Origin: Ramicandelaber brevisporus
Taxonomy: Eukaryota > Kickxellomycota > Ramicandelaberales > Ramicandelaberaceae
Assembly: GCA_025201865.1 (NCBI GenBank)
Contig: MU603018.1
Location: forward strand, 1,918-19,498
Direction: 5' to 3'
DNA: 17,581 nucleotides
The position numbers and the translations under genes were made by a program. The notes beneath the pieces are model-generated. The model saw only the letters and a list, made by a program, of their open reading frames with translations, ran no database searches and was not told the origin of the DNA. Below are positions 1 to 7,150 of this stretch, one piece after another (position 1 is the stretch's first letter; each line of letters begins with the position of its first letter).

Positions 1-142
1 TGCCATCAGACGGATTGCTGCGTTCCCTGCCATCATCCAAGCCCTCAAAGGCATCATCTCGGCTGGCATTCTGCCGTCCATATCCTATGCTCTTCGGAAG
101 CTCAGGAAAGGTATCCTTAAGTTCTAACAATCGCTCATCCAT
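1..142 (-). CDS. Partial unknown protein (N-terminal 47 residues)
   Basis: An open minus-strand frame runs from an ATG at 142-140 off the left edge without a stop. The 47 residues begin MDERLLELKDTFPELPKSIG and continue with an acidic, Arg/Asp/Gly-rich polar stretch ending near RERSNPSDG. The composition looks like real protein: a short amphipathic Leu/Lys/Glu segment followed by a charged linker. The plus-strand frame over the same bases is Ser/Arg-rich low complexity. The start lies 72 bases from the ELP6 start on the other strand, a normal divergent spacing for this window. I do not recognise the family from so short a piece, and no function is proposed. The start is the first ATG in the frame and sits just inside a purine-poor, CCGTCCGTTCG-like leader. 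Confidence 0.55.
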   Translation of the reverse strand, partial: MDERLLELKDTFPELPKSIGYGRQNASRDDAFEGLDDGRERSNPSDG

Positions 143-214
143 CCGTCCGTTCGTTCGCGCTAAACATCCAAATAAAAAGAAGAAAAAGAAAAGAAAGAAA
201 CATACGCCTTGATC
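143..214. promoter_or_regulatory. Short bidirectional promoter between partial gene and ELP6
   Basis: Only 72 bases separate two divergent start codons. The stretch holds a CCGTCCGTTCGTTCG segment and then an A/G-only tract at about 174-200 (AAAAAGAAGAAAAAGAAAAG type) directly before the ELP6 start. No TATA box is evident. Calling it a promoter is inference from gene orientation. Confidence 0.4.
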
Positions 215-1171
215 ATGTCCACAACGTTGAATCTGTCTCGTGCGTTCGACTGGCCAGGCTCTATGCCGCCGGCGCGTTCTACCACAGTTGTTCTCGACAC
301 ACTTGACACGGATGGCTCGTTTATTGTTCATCACCTGATCAGCTCACTACTCAAACAGCAACTTCAACCCTCCTCAGTCACGAATAATGTCGACGGTCAA
401 GCCGATTCAAAGGTGGTGCTTGTATCGACTACACATCTGCTTCGTCACTATATGCACGTGTCGCGCAAGCTGGGTGTCAACCTGGCTATCGCAAAATCGC
501 GTGGCAAGTTCATGTTTGTTGATGCCTTTACGCAGCTCTCGCCATTGTCGAGTCTACGGAGCAAGTTCGTGCAGTTGTCAACCTCGTCCTCTACTGATCC
601 AACTCTTCCAAATGCATACATTCAGTCATATGAAGCATTTGCGAAGGAACAGCTGGATCAAACGAACACTGAGGATGGACACATGAGATATGTCAAGCAC
701 ATCTACGAACAAATCAGCAGCCTTGCCGGTACTGGGTCGGCTACAATAGTGCTCCAAGACTTGTCTACGCTTCTGGATGCTGGCATTCCACTACATGCAC
801 TGAACGCTCTAGTCTCTGCGCTCCGTTCATTTGCATATCGCACGGAAAGCCGTCTCGTGCTGCTCGCTCATGCTGATTCCGATGTTATGCAAGATGTCTC
901 GCTTCCATTTGACTACGCACAGTACAATCCTGACAGCAGCCTAGGCTCGACTCACTCATCTCTTGTGCGGACGCTGCTATCGGTGAGCCAGTATGTTTAT
1001 CACACAAAGCCACTTTCCAGCGGCTTCTCGCGAGATGTCACTGGCACGCTTCAATTGATCCGTGGCGGGCAGTGCCTAGATCCAGCGTTCACACCTGCGG
1101 TCTGGCATTACACTCTAAATGAATCATCATTTACTATCACACCACTAGGTTTCTCATCAGCTGTTCTTTAA
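215..1171 (+). CDS. ELP6: Elongator complex subunit 6 (Elp6)
   Basis: Predicted 318-residue Elp6. In the known complex, Elp4, Elp5 and Elp6 form a hexameric RecA-like ring that helps Elongator modify wobble uridines of tRNAs. Early in the protein is a beta-strand/helix unit (TTVVLDTLDTDGSFIVHHLI). It is followed by the family's recognisable block VVLVSTTHLLRHYMHVSRKLG, then NLAIAKSRGKFMFVDAFTQL. Further on comes the strand-rich core with IVLQDLSTLLDAGIP and SRLVLLAHAD. As expected for Elp6 there is no Walker A loop. It is somewhat longer than the roughly 270-residue yeast and human proteins, with extra Ser/Thr-rich loops around residues 117-130. The first ATG is at 215; the frame is open from a TTG just upstream, which I do not use. 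The gene converges on the PhzF-like gene with only 31 bases between stops. Family call is from memory of conserved blocks. Confidence 0.82.
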   Translation: MSTTLNLSRAFDWPGSMPPARSTTVVLDTLDTDGSFIVHHLISSLLKQQLQPSSVTNNVDGQADSKVVLVSTTHLLRHYMHVSRKLGVNLAIAKSRGKFMFVDAFTQLSPLSSLRSKFVQLSTSSSTDPTLPNAYIQSYEAFAKEQLDQTNTEDGHMRYVKHIYEQISSLAGTGSATIVLQDLSTLLDAGIPLHALNALVSALRSFAYRTESRLVLLAHADSDVMQDVSLPFDYAQYNPDSSLGSTHSSLVRTLLSVSQYVYHTKPLSSGFSRDVTGTLQLIRGGQCLDPAFTPAVWHYTLNESSFTITPLGFSSAVL

Positions 1172-1202
1172 ATCAAGTGGCAAAATATGCCTAATAGAGA
1201 GG

Positions 1203-2189
1203 TTAAAATGAGAGTGAGCCACGGATAATGGTGCGAGTGCCACCAGATATCTTGAGACGAGTTCCGTCGTTTATGAGCTCGCATAGAAGCTCTCCGCGGC
1301 GACTGGATGCTTGAACAGCATGCAGCTGTGTTTTCCCGCCCAGCTTTGCGCTCCATATTGGGGCAACAACGCAATGGAGCGAGCCGGTAACCGGGTCTTC
1401 GTCGCCGCTGAATGGATAGATCATGCGGCTTACAAAATCAGCCTCAGCGACGCCTGGAGAGAGGGCGAATGATGAACCCGATCCATCAGTTGTGATGCTG
1501 ATGGTGTGGATACCCAGTCGCTGTGCTGCTTCGGCAATAGACGGATCCTGGCGGAACTCCGGGGCCGGCAGCGGTGCCAACTTTGCGACGCTGTCATGGC
1601 CACCATTGAGGAAAATGACCAGTTTACCCAGTTTGCTTTCGAGCCAGATGTCATCTTCTTGGACATTGGTGGACGTAGCTGGCCCGAGGAATGCTTTCGC
1701 AATGTTTATGATTTCCTTGCGATCATTCTCGTCAGTGTGCAGCGAGACTGGCTGCGCGGCCATGGTTGGCAGTTCGATCGAAACCAGCGCCTTTGAAGTC
1801 ACTGGATCCACGCCACTCTTCTCGCACTTCAAGACATCGCCACTTTGAGTTACAAATTCAATCTGCTCGGATGGATTGCCGAGCTCGTTGATCAGAACGT
1901 GCGCAGATGCAATGGTGCCATGACCACACAGCTTGATTTCACGGTGAGGAGTAAACCAGCGCAGCCCGAAACGCGACCCAGCAGCGAACTCACCCTGCTC
2001 ACCTTCGTTTTCATCGAGACTGGCAACAAACGCAGTGGCCGGAAGGTTCAATTCCGATGCAATCTGCTGCATCCTGGCTGCATCCAGCGCTGGCGCAGCA
2101 GCCGCTGGCACCAGGCACACTCCAGCTGCACCACCTGCAAAAGGAGCAGCTGCAAACGCGTCAACCGTGAACAATCTGATGTTAGTCAT
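1203..2189 (-). CDS. PhzF/PBLD-family protein, catalytic Glu replaced
   Basis: Predicted 328-residue member of the PhzF (phenazine biosynthesis-like, diaminopimelate-epimerase fold) family, closest in its motifs to animal PBLD. Residues 1-26 give the opening strand TNIRLFTVDAFAAAPFAGG. Near residues 73-97 is RFGLRWFTPHREIKLCGHG, near 262-271 DEDPVTGSLH, and the C-terminus has RRGELL and ISGGTRTIIRGSLSF. The His of CGH (residue 90), Asp265 and the TGS loop are kept. Two conserved sites are changed. The usual GNP after the first strand is GGA (19-21). The NLSE segment that carries the catalytic Glu in PhzF reads NLPA (48-51), so Glu is Ala51. Enzyme activity may therefore differ or be absent; substrates of eukaryotic members are mostly unknown. 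I start at MTNIR (2189) because it fits the family's N-terminus; an in-frame ATG at 2261 would add 24 residues that match nothing I know. Confidence 0.85.
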   Translation of the reverse strand: MTNIRLFTVDAFAAAPFAGGAAGVCLVPAAAAPALDAARMQQIASELNLPATAFVASLDENEGEQGEFAAGSRFGLRWFTPHREIKLCGHGTIASAHVLINELGNPSEQIEFVTQSGDVLKCEKSGVDPVTSKALVSIELPTMAAQPVSLHTDENDRKEIINIAKAFLGPATSTNVQEDDIWLESKLGKLVIFLNGGHDSVAKLAPLPAPEFRQDPSIAEAAQRLGIHTISITTDGSGSSFALSPGVAEADFVSRMIYPFSGDEDPVTGSLHCVVAPIWSAKLGGKTQLHAVQASSRRGELLCELINDGTRLKISGGTRTIIRGSLSF

Positions 2190-2629
2190 ACTTTTAATAA
2201 TGATATTGTCGATGAGGAGTTCAATGGAGAGTTCAGAGAAGAACCCAGTGAAGAGAGGCACACAGTCATTTTTCGTTACTCGTCCAATCGGAGTTGCTAA
2301 TTGCGAGCTGTGCTTCTGGCGCTGGTGCTGGTGCTGGTGCTGTTGTTGTTACTGTTTTGTTTTTTTCTTTGGTCTGTCATGGCACAGACTCGGGTCACAA
2401 ACAAGCAAACACTTCTTCTTTCAAAAGAAACTGGCAATGCCTATCTCATGTCGTACAGCAAGACCAGTGACCCATGGTCGTCAATAAGCTGCTGAAGCTA
2501 ACAGCCTATCATGGCGATAGCGTCATGTGTGCATTACACCTTTGGAAGCACATTCGTCAATGTCGATCAAATGAAAATCCTCATTCTATTCCGTCAATAA
2601 GCCCTCGCACACACATTCGCTCGCTGATT

Positions 2630-2657
2630 TTTGCTGTTTGCTGTTTGCTGTTTGCTG
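2630..2657 (+). repeat. Heptamer tandem repeat (TTTGCTG)x4
   Basis: Four exact head-to-tail copies of TTTGCTG lie in the gap between the PhzF-like and UNC93-like genes. The same TTTGCTG/TTTGCTT flavour recurs near 6946-6976. Confidence 0.85.
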
Positions 2658-3208
2658 GAAGCCTTGAGCTAATTACTGAGCTTCCTTCGACTACTGGTAC
2701 TATTACTGTTGTTGTTGCTTTTGTTGTTGCTTCTGTTGTCACGCGTTCGCGAGAGTGGAACCCGCGCGCCACTAGCGTACAAATACACACGCTCGCTGCT
2801 TTAGCGCTCTTGTTCCCTTGCTTTTCCGTTCCCGCGAACAGTGCCGAGCAAGCAGAAAAAAACAAAAATAACATCACAGTAACAACAGCAGTAACATCAC
2901 ACCAACATCAGTAACAGCATCAACAGCATCAACACACAAGCCTCTTGCCACCACACTCACCTCCATTCGACTGGGAAGACTTCTGGCACCGCTGTGAAAT
3001 ACCCACTCCTTCTCTTCTCTTCGTTCCACCTCTCTCCCTTTTCTTCTGCTTTGTTACACATAGACCCACGCCTCCACTTTCGTACACTTCTTTATATACT
3101 CGTACATCGACCGTCCACGCCCTCTGCCTTCAGTGCTTGTTTGGTCTTGGCTTCTGCTGTAACCTCTGCTGCTGTTGACAAAGCACTGTGTATACACAAT
3201 TTCTCGAG

Positions 3209-3239
3209 GAAGAAGAAGAAGAAGAAGAAGAAGAAGAAA
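3209..3239 (+). repeat. GAA trinucleotide microsatellite
   Basis: About ten uninterrupted GAA units lie some 70 bases before the UNC93-like start codon, probably in its 5' leader. In other frames it reads as poly-Lys, poly-Glu or poly-Ser and creates spurious open frames on both strands. Confidence 0.9.
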
Positions 3240-3306
3240 AGTCAAGCGCTCGTCTCGATACAAACGCCACAGCAGCGACTGCCTCCATCTCCAGAGTTAA
3301 CAAACA

Positions 3307-4662
3307 ATGCTGCGCTATCGGAGTCCGCTCGTGCAAATTATTTTGCTGGGCTTTATTTGCTTCTGCTGTCCTGGCATGTTCAATGCTCTTGTCGGCCTAG
3401 CTGGAATGGGTGGCAACGAGCAGAGCAACACTGCTTCAGACCATGCCAACACCGCCGTGTATGCTGCATTCTGTCTGTCTGGTTTGCTTGCCGGCGGTGC
3501 AGTCAACCTGCTTGGTCCACGTATCACCATCTTTGCATCTGGGCTGACTTATGCACTGTACTCCGCCAGCTACATTCATTTCAACCACACTGGTCAGCAG
3601 TGGCTATTGATTACTTCTGGTGCATTACTGGGTGTTGGAGCTGGTGTTTTATGGGCGGCTCAGGGCATGATTATCATTAGTTATCCAGAGGAGTGGAATA
3701 AGGGCAGATATATTGGAATATTCTGGGTTATTTTCAATCTGGGCTCTGTGCTTGGCGGCTTGATTCCATTCTTCATTTACCTGAATGACTCGCGCGACCA
3801 ATCTCAAGAGGCTCCTCACCACTCACTGTCTGACGTGACCTATATTGCCTTTGTGGTTTTGATGACAGTTGGTGCTTCTCTCGGCCTGGTGCTGGCAGCT
3901 CCAACTTCGGTCAGACGTGATGATGGCCAATATGTGGCGCTTCATCAGTACACCAATGTCACTCGTGAGTTTATTGAGATGCTGAAGCTATTCGTCAACA
4001 AGTGGATGCTGTTGCTGATCCCAGCATTCTTTAGCTCAAACTTCTTTTACACCTACCAGTTCAAGTGCTACAATCAAGTCCTCTTCAACAAGCGAACTGC
4101 GTCTCTGAACAACTCCTTGTACTGGCTCATGCAGATGATTGGCTCGTATCTATTTGGGCTCGTCATGGATATGCCCACTATTAACCGTCGTCGCCGTGGC
4201 TTCATTGGCTTTGCTGTTTCAGCCGTAATGTTTAATGGCGCGTGGATTGGAGGCGTAATCATTCAGAGCAAGTACTCGCGTTCACGAGATTATACTGCCT
4301 CTCCAATTGACCTCACTGATGGTGCATATGCTGGTCCACTGGTGCTGTATCTGCTGTATGGAGCCTGTGATGCAATCTGGCAATCATACATTTACTGGAT
4401 TCTTGGATCACTCACTAACCAGCCTGAGACTGCTGCTCGGTTTGCAAGCATGTACAAGTGCACTCAGTCAATGGGTGCTGCCATCTCGTGGGCCATTGAT
4501 GCTCAGCGCATCGACTACATGAACCAGCTGATTGGCAACTGGGCTCTTCTTGTGCTCTCGCTGCCGCTTTTGCTGTATGTTGTGTGGAACATCAAGGATA
4601 CAAATTACGTTCATGAGCAGTATGCTGAAGAGCTTGTTCTCAAAAACCACTCCGAGCGATAA
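3307..4662 (+). CDS. UNC93-like membrane protein (DUF895, MFS fold)
   Basis: Predicted 451-residue multipass membrane protein of the UNC93-like group of the major facilitator superfamily. About eleven or twelve hydrophobic segments are visible, near residues 9-33, 50-67, 70-90, 97-121, 134-158, 176-198, 232-250, 268-285, 297-318, 342-366 and 410-430. Family-typical blocks are the early GMFNALVGLAGMG, GALLGVGAGVLWAAQG after segment three, GRYIGIFWVIFNLGSVLGG, and FFSSNFFYTYQFKCYNQ followed by SLNNSLYWLMQMIGSYLFG. An EEWNKGR stretch sits between segments four and five. A charged, Asp/Ser/His-rich loop at about 159-174 and another at 199-225 separate the two halves. Fungal members are transporters of unknown substrate; animal UNC93A relates to ion-channel regulation. 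The ATG at 3307 follows AAACA, a favourable start context, and the protein begins directly at segment one. It lies upstream of eL42 on the same strand but 604 bases away, so the two are separate transcription units. Confidence 0.88.
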   Translation: MLRYRSPLVQIILLGFICFCCPGMFNALVGLAGMGGNEQSNTASDHANTAVYAAFCLSGLLAGGAVNLLGPRITIFASGLTYALYSASYIHFNHTGQQWLLITSGALLGVGAGVLWAAQGMIIISYPEEWNKGRYIGIFWVIFNLGSVLGGLIPFFIYLNDSRDQSQEAPHHSLSDVTYIAFVVLMTVGASLGLVLAAPTSVRRDDGQYVALHQYTNVTREFIEMLKLFVNKWMLLLIPAFFSSNFFYTYQFKCYNQVLFNKRTASLNNSLYWLMQMIGSYLFGLVMDMPTINRRRRGFIGFAVSAVMFNGAWIGGVIIQSKYSRSRDYTASPIDLTDGAYAGPLVLYLLYGACDAIWQSYIYWILGSLTNQPETAARFASMYKCTQSMGAAISWAIDAQRIDYMNQLIGNWALLVLSLPLLLYVVWNIKDTNYVHEQYAEELVLKNHSER

Positions 4663-5044
4663 TAGTTATTATCTCTGGTGATTTGATAGCCTTTTTTTCT
4701 TGGTTTAAAAAGATAAAATCCTTTTCCTTTTCCTTTCCTTTTCTTTTTACTCATTTCCTCTTTTACTAATTTCCTCATTTTTTTTATTTTTCTTTGATTT
4801 ACTTTTTACTTTTCAAAAATCACCATGTATATAAAGTGTACTTTGTGTGATTCATCTACTTGATTTACTAACTGACTTGCTGACTTACTGACTTATTGAT
4901 CAATTAGTTGGTCGCATTCCAAAGTCGAATGCAATAGTTGTAGAATTATTTTGATTTTTCTTCTTTTGAATCAAACTGAATTAAATTTATATTTTTATTT
5001 TTAATTTTTATTTCTCTGGTTGTATTTTTTGAACGCATGGCGCA

Positions 5045-5056
5045 ATATAAATATAT
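5045..5056 (+). promoter_or_regulatory. TATA-like element upstream of eL42
   Basis: An ATATAAATATAT sequence flanked by near-symmetric CGCA and GCG. It lies about 210 bases before the eL42 start, so it would imply a leader of nearly 190 bases. This is an inference from sequence only. Confidence 0.3.
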
Positions 5057-5231
5057 GCGACAGACGCACACACACACATACATGCGCACACGCACATAAA
5101 AAAAATTCAGTGCGGATCTACAGCGACTAACCACACACAGAGCAGCCACAGCACACAGAGTGAGGCCGTGATCTCATCCTTTCTAACCTAGCCTTTGTAA
5201 ACGAAGAAATCATTGTCGTCGTCGTCGCAGT

Positions 5232-5243
5232 CGATCTAGATCG
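5232..5243. other. 12-base perfect palindrome in eL42 leader
   Basis: CGATCTAGATCG is self-complementary and lies 23 bases before the eL42 start codon, next to a GTCGTC run. It could be a protein-binding site or chance; function is not known. Confidence 0.6.
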
Positions 5244-5266
5244 TGAAGAGAAAAAACAACAACAAC

Positions 5267-5581
5267 ATGGTTAACATCCCAAAGACCCGTAACACCCACT
5301 GCGCCAAGTGCGGCGTGCACAAGCCACACCGTGTGTCTCAGTACAAGGCCGGTCAGCGTTCTGATTTCGCTCAGGGTCAGCGTCGTTACGTTCGCAAGCA
5401 GAAGGGTTATGGTGGTCAGACTAAGCAGGTTTTCCGCAAGAAGGCCAAGACCACCAAGAAGATTGTGTTGCGTCTCGAGTGCACTTCATGCAAGCACAAG
5501 AACCAGATTGCCATCAAGCGCTGCAAGCACTTCGAGCTCGGTGGTGACAAGAAGACTAAGGGTCAGGCCCTCGTTTTCTAA
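5267..5581 (+). CDS. RPL44: 60S ribosomal protein eL42 (L44e)
   Basis: Predicted 104-residue eL42, a small zinc-binding protein of the large ribosomal subunit near the E site. The start [20 protein letters not shown] carries the first Cys pair (Cys12, Cys15). The second pair is Cys72 and Cys75. The closing [21 protein letters not shown] is the family signature. Length fits the usual 104-106. The first pair is spaced CxxC as in animals, not CxxxxC as in budding yeast. Position 54, in [13 protein letters not shown], is Gln where most eukaryotes have Pro; this substitution is the known determinant of cycloheximide resistance in yeasts. Codons are strongly biased to C/G endings (AAG, CGT, CAG), as in highly expressed genes. 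There is no intron, although this gene often has one. The ATG at 5267 follows CAACAAC and is the only ATG compatible with the family start. Confidence 0.98.
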   Translation: MVNIPKTRNTHCAKCGVHKPHRVSQYKAGQRSDFAQGQRRYVRKQKGYGGQTKQVFRKKAKTTKKIVLRLECTSCKHKNQIAIKRCKHFELGGDKKTKGQALVF

Positions 5582-5900
5582 AAAGCACAATGACTCTATT
5601 CAACAAAACACGTCAAAAGCTACGAACTGTATCGGCATTTTATATTCCTTTTTCATATATATATCTAGCGGGATACTCGGAAACACGTACAATGCTTTTT
5701 TGAAGTGGACATGTTGTATTTAGCGATGTAGTTAGTAAACACAAACACGAACAGAAAGGCAGAGGGAAGTGGAAAGGGGGGGATTCTAACGAGAATGATG
5801 ACACGCGCAACTGTTTAAATGAATGAATGAATGAACGAACGAAAGGATAATGATAGTGATGGTGATAACTAAGGATTATAACGATGGAAAGGGGTGGTGC
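5582..5900. other. Convergent 3' intergenic region (eL42 / His-rich gene)
   Basis: 319 bases between two convergent stop codons. It contains an ATATATATAT stretch near 5657, a short G run around 5775-5782, and GAAT/GAAC tetranucleotide repeats at about 5818-5842. There is no canonical AATAAA on the plus strand and no recognisable gene. Confidence 0.5.
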
Positions 5901-6920
5901 TTATTTGTCGCTAGCAAATGGACCAGGCAGACGCGGCGCAGGTGGGAAGTCGGCATCCCAGTGGGCTCTGTTGGAAGCCATGTTGTTTCCATTGTTGAGC
6001 GGCAGAGTCTGGAATGACTTCTTGATGTCATCCTCAAACTGCTTTCTGTTCTTGCTCGACGCCTCCATGATAGCCTCTGGCACAAATGGAACACCCTTGT
6101 ACGAGTAGTTGAAGTTGCGGTGCTCAAAAGCATGGACCCGCTCCTTCTTTGGGTCCTTGTGATCCTTGATGGTCTTGTACTGGTTGAGGTGCTTGTTCTC
6201 GTACTGGCGCATCACACCCGCCTTGGTGTCTTCTTCAATCTCATTCTGGTGGTAGTACGACTGGCGCTCCTTGTAGTCACGGCGAGAACCAGTAAGTGGA
6301 TCCAGGTCATGGCCATCGCGGTTGGAATCGAGAGACTGGTGCTCAAACGTTCGCAGCTGGCCAGCCGGCTCGTTCTTGAGGAAAGTTGTGTGCTGCACAT
6401 GGCGAGTATGCAGCTCACCGCATCGATTGGCAGACTCTTCCTTCTGCGCATTCTCGTTGAACAAGCTGTGGTTGTAGTGCTGCGTGCCAGACTCGTCCTC
6501 CCACTGACCACGCGCCTCCTGATACGTACCGTATCCAGCAATTGGGGCAGCAACCACGCCGGACGATGGAGGCGGCTTCATGGCTCCAAACGGCTGCGTA
6601 AAGTCACCACCGCCACCGCTGCCACCACCCCACAGAATTGCATCGGTTGGAGCATGTTCTGGCTTCTTTGGCTCCGGCTTTGGCGGAGGAGGAGGCTCCT
6701 CAGCCTTTGGCTTCTCTGGCTTGGCGGGCACTTCAAAGCAATAGCAGTGGCCGTGGCCGTGGCAATCGTGGCAGTCGCAGTTGCCATTGCCGCTGCCGTG
6801 TCCATGCCCATGACCATGTCCATGTCCGTTGCCACGTCCGTGCTTTCCTCCTCCGTGATGATGGCCACCATCCGGAACGTGGTGGACATGGTGATGAACG
6901 TGCGGAGACTTTCCACTCAT
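5901..6920 (-). CDS. Unknown His/Gly/Cys-rich protein with degenerate Tyr/Phe-His repeats
   Basis: Predicted 339-residue protein; I do not recognise the family. Residues 5-60 are extremely rich in His and Gly (runs of HG pairs at 33-41). They end in a Cys/His cluster with Cys48, Cys50, Cys53, Cys59 and Cys61, which looks like a metal-binding segment. Residues 64-90 are a Pro/Glu/Lys linker (five Pro in a row). A Gly-rich patch (98-105) follows. From about 147 to 273 a loose motif recurs: an aromatic residue, then His or Asn two places on, then Leu/Phe, then acidic/Asn residues. Copies are HYNHSLFNEN, HTTFLKNE, TFEHQSLDSN, YYHQNEIEED, QYENKHLNQY and AFEHRNFNYS. The tail is Pro-rich with WDADFPPAPRLPGPF. 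No signal peptide or membrane segment is visible. The start is the only ATG before the His-rich block. It converges on eL42 and diverges from the mitochondrial carrier. Confidence 0.72.
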   Translation of the reverse strand: MSGKSPHVHHHVHHVPDGGHHHGGGKHGRGNGHGHGHGHGHGSGNGNCDCHDCHGHGHCYCFEVPAKPEKPKAEEPPPPPKPEPKKPEHAPTDAILWGGGSGGGGDFTQPFGAMKPPPSSGVVAAPIAGYGTYQEARGQWEDESGTQHYNHSLFNENAQKEESANRCGELHTRHVQHTTFLKNEPAGQLRTFEHQSLDSNRDGHDLDPLTGSRRDYKERQSYYHQNEIEEDTKAGVMRQYENKHLNQYKTIKDHKDPKKERVHAFEHRNFNYSYKGVPFVPEAIMEASSKNRKQFEDDIKKSFQTLPLNNGNNMASNRAHWDADFPPAPRLPGPFASDK

Positions 6921-6945
6921 TCTTGTTTACTCGCAAAAAGGTTAA

Positions 6946-6999
6946 TTGCTTGTTTGCTAGTTTGCTTGCTTGCTGGGTTGTTTGTTTGTTTGTTTGTTT
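6946..6999 (+). repeat. TTGC/TTTG tetranucleotide tract
   Basis: An imperfect TTGC array followed by five or so TTTG units, just upstream of the minus-strand His-rich gene. It is the inverse complement in type of the array at 7231-7282. Confidence 0.85.
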
Positions 7000-7150
7000 A
7001 TAGTTAGTTAGAAAGAGCTGAGGGAAAGAGTGAAGTTGCGAGCTTTGAGTTGCAGTTTGTCTGAGCTGCGTGGTAGTTGGTGGCGGTGGTCAGTTTTGAG
7101 ACTGTTGCAGGTCAAGCACAAAAGGGAGGAGGGGGGAAAAACGATGTGAT

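Larger units (their letters stand above)
2190..3306. other. 1.1-kb divergent intergenic region with microsatellites
   Basis: This stretch lies between the divergent PhzF-like and UNC93-like starts, so it should hold both promoters and 5' leaders. Open frames here (for example 2474-2914) are Ser/Thr/Val-rich and have no recognisable domain. Simple repeats visible: GCTGGT copies at about 2321-2341 running into GTT copies, four exact TTTGCTG heptamers at 2630-2657, GTT-rich sequence at 2707-2741, ACAGCA/ATCAAC-type repeats at about 2885-2935, and a GAA array at 3209-3239. The last 300 bases are C/T-rich on the plus strand. No TATA box or RNA gene is apparent. Confidence 0.6.
4663..5266. other. 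UNC93 3' region and eL42 promoter/leader
   Basis: 604 bases without a credible gene. The first part (about 4690-4812) is T-rich with CCTTTT repeats and probably holds the UNC93 transcript end. The middle is A/T-rich and includes an ATATAAATATAT stretch at about 5045-5056 that could serve as a TATA-like element for eL42. A CA dinucleotide run follows at 5067-5078. The final 100 bases hold a GTCGTC run, a perfect 12-base palindrome at 5232-5243 and a CAACAACAAC tract just before the start codon, typical of a strongly translated leader. Confidence 0.5.

Noticed and set aside
15-212. Plus-strand 65-codon frame at the left edge
   Set aside because: Ser/Arg-rich, ends in poly-Lys from an A/G tract, and lies opposite a better minus-strand frame.
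1423-1848. Plus-strand frame antisense to the PhzF-like gene
   Set aside because: A shadow of a strongly supported gene with intact family motifs on the minus strand.
2190-2261. 24-residue N-terminal extension of the PhzF-like protein
   Set aside because: The family starts with the strand at TNIRLFTVDAF; the extra residues match nothing and are not like a clean targeting signal.
2474-2914. Plus-strand 146-codon frame in the PhzF/UNC93 gap
   Set aside because: No domain, composition driven by GTT and CAA-type repeats; more likely leader or promoter sequence.
2994-3680. Plus-strand 228-codon frame overlapping the UNC93 start
   Set aside because: Contains poly-Lys from the GAA array and overlaps the well-supported UNC93 coding frame.
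6120-7007. 295-codon plus-strand frame opposite the His-rich gene
   Set aside because: Leu/Val/Ala-rich string produced by the complement of His/Gly codons; not a credible membrane protein because it follows the repeat codons exactly.
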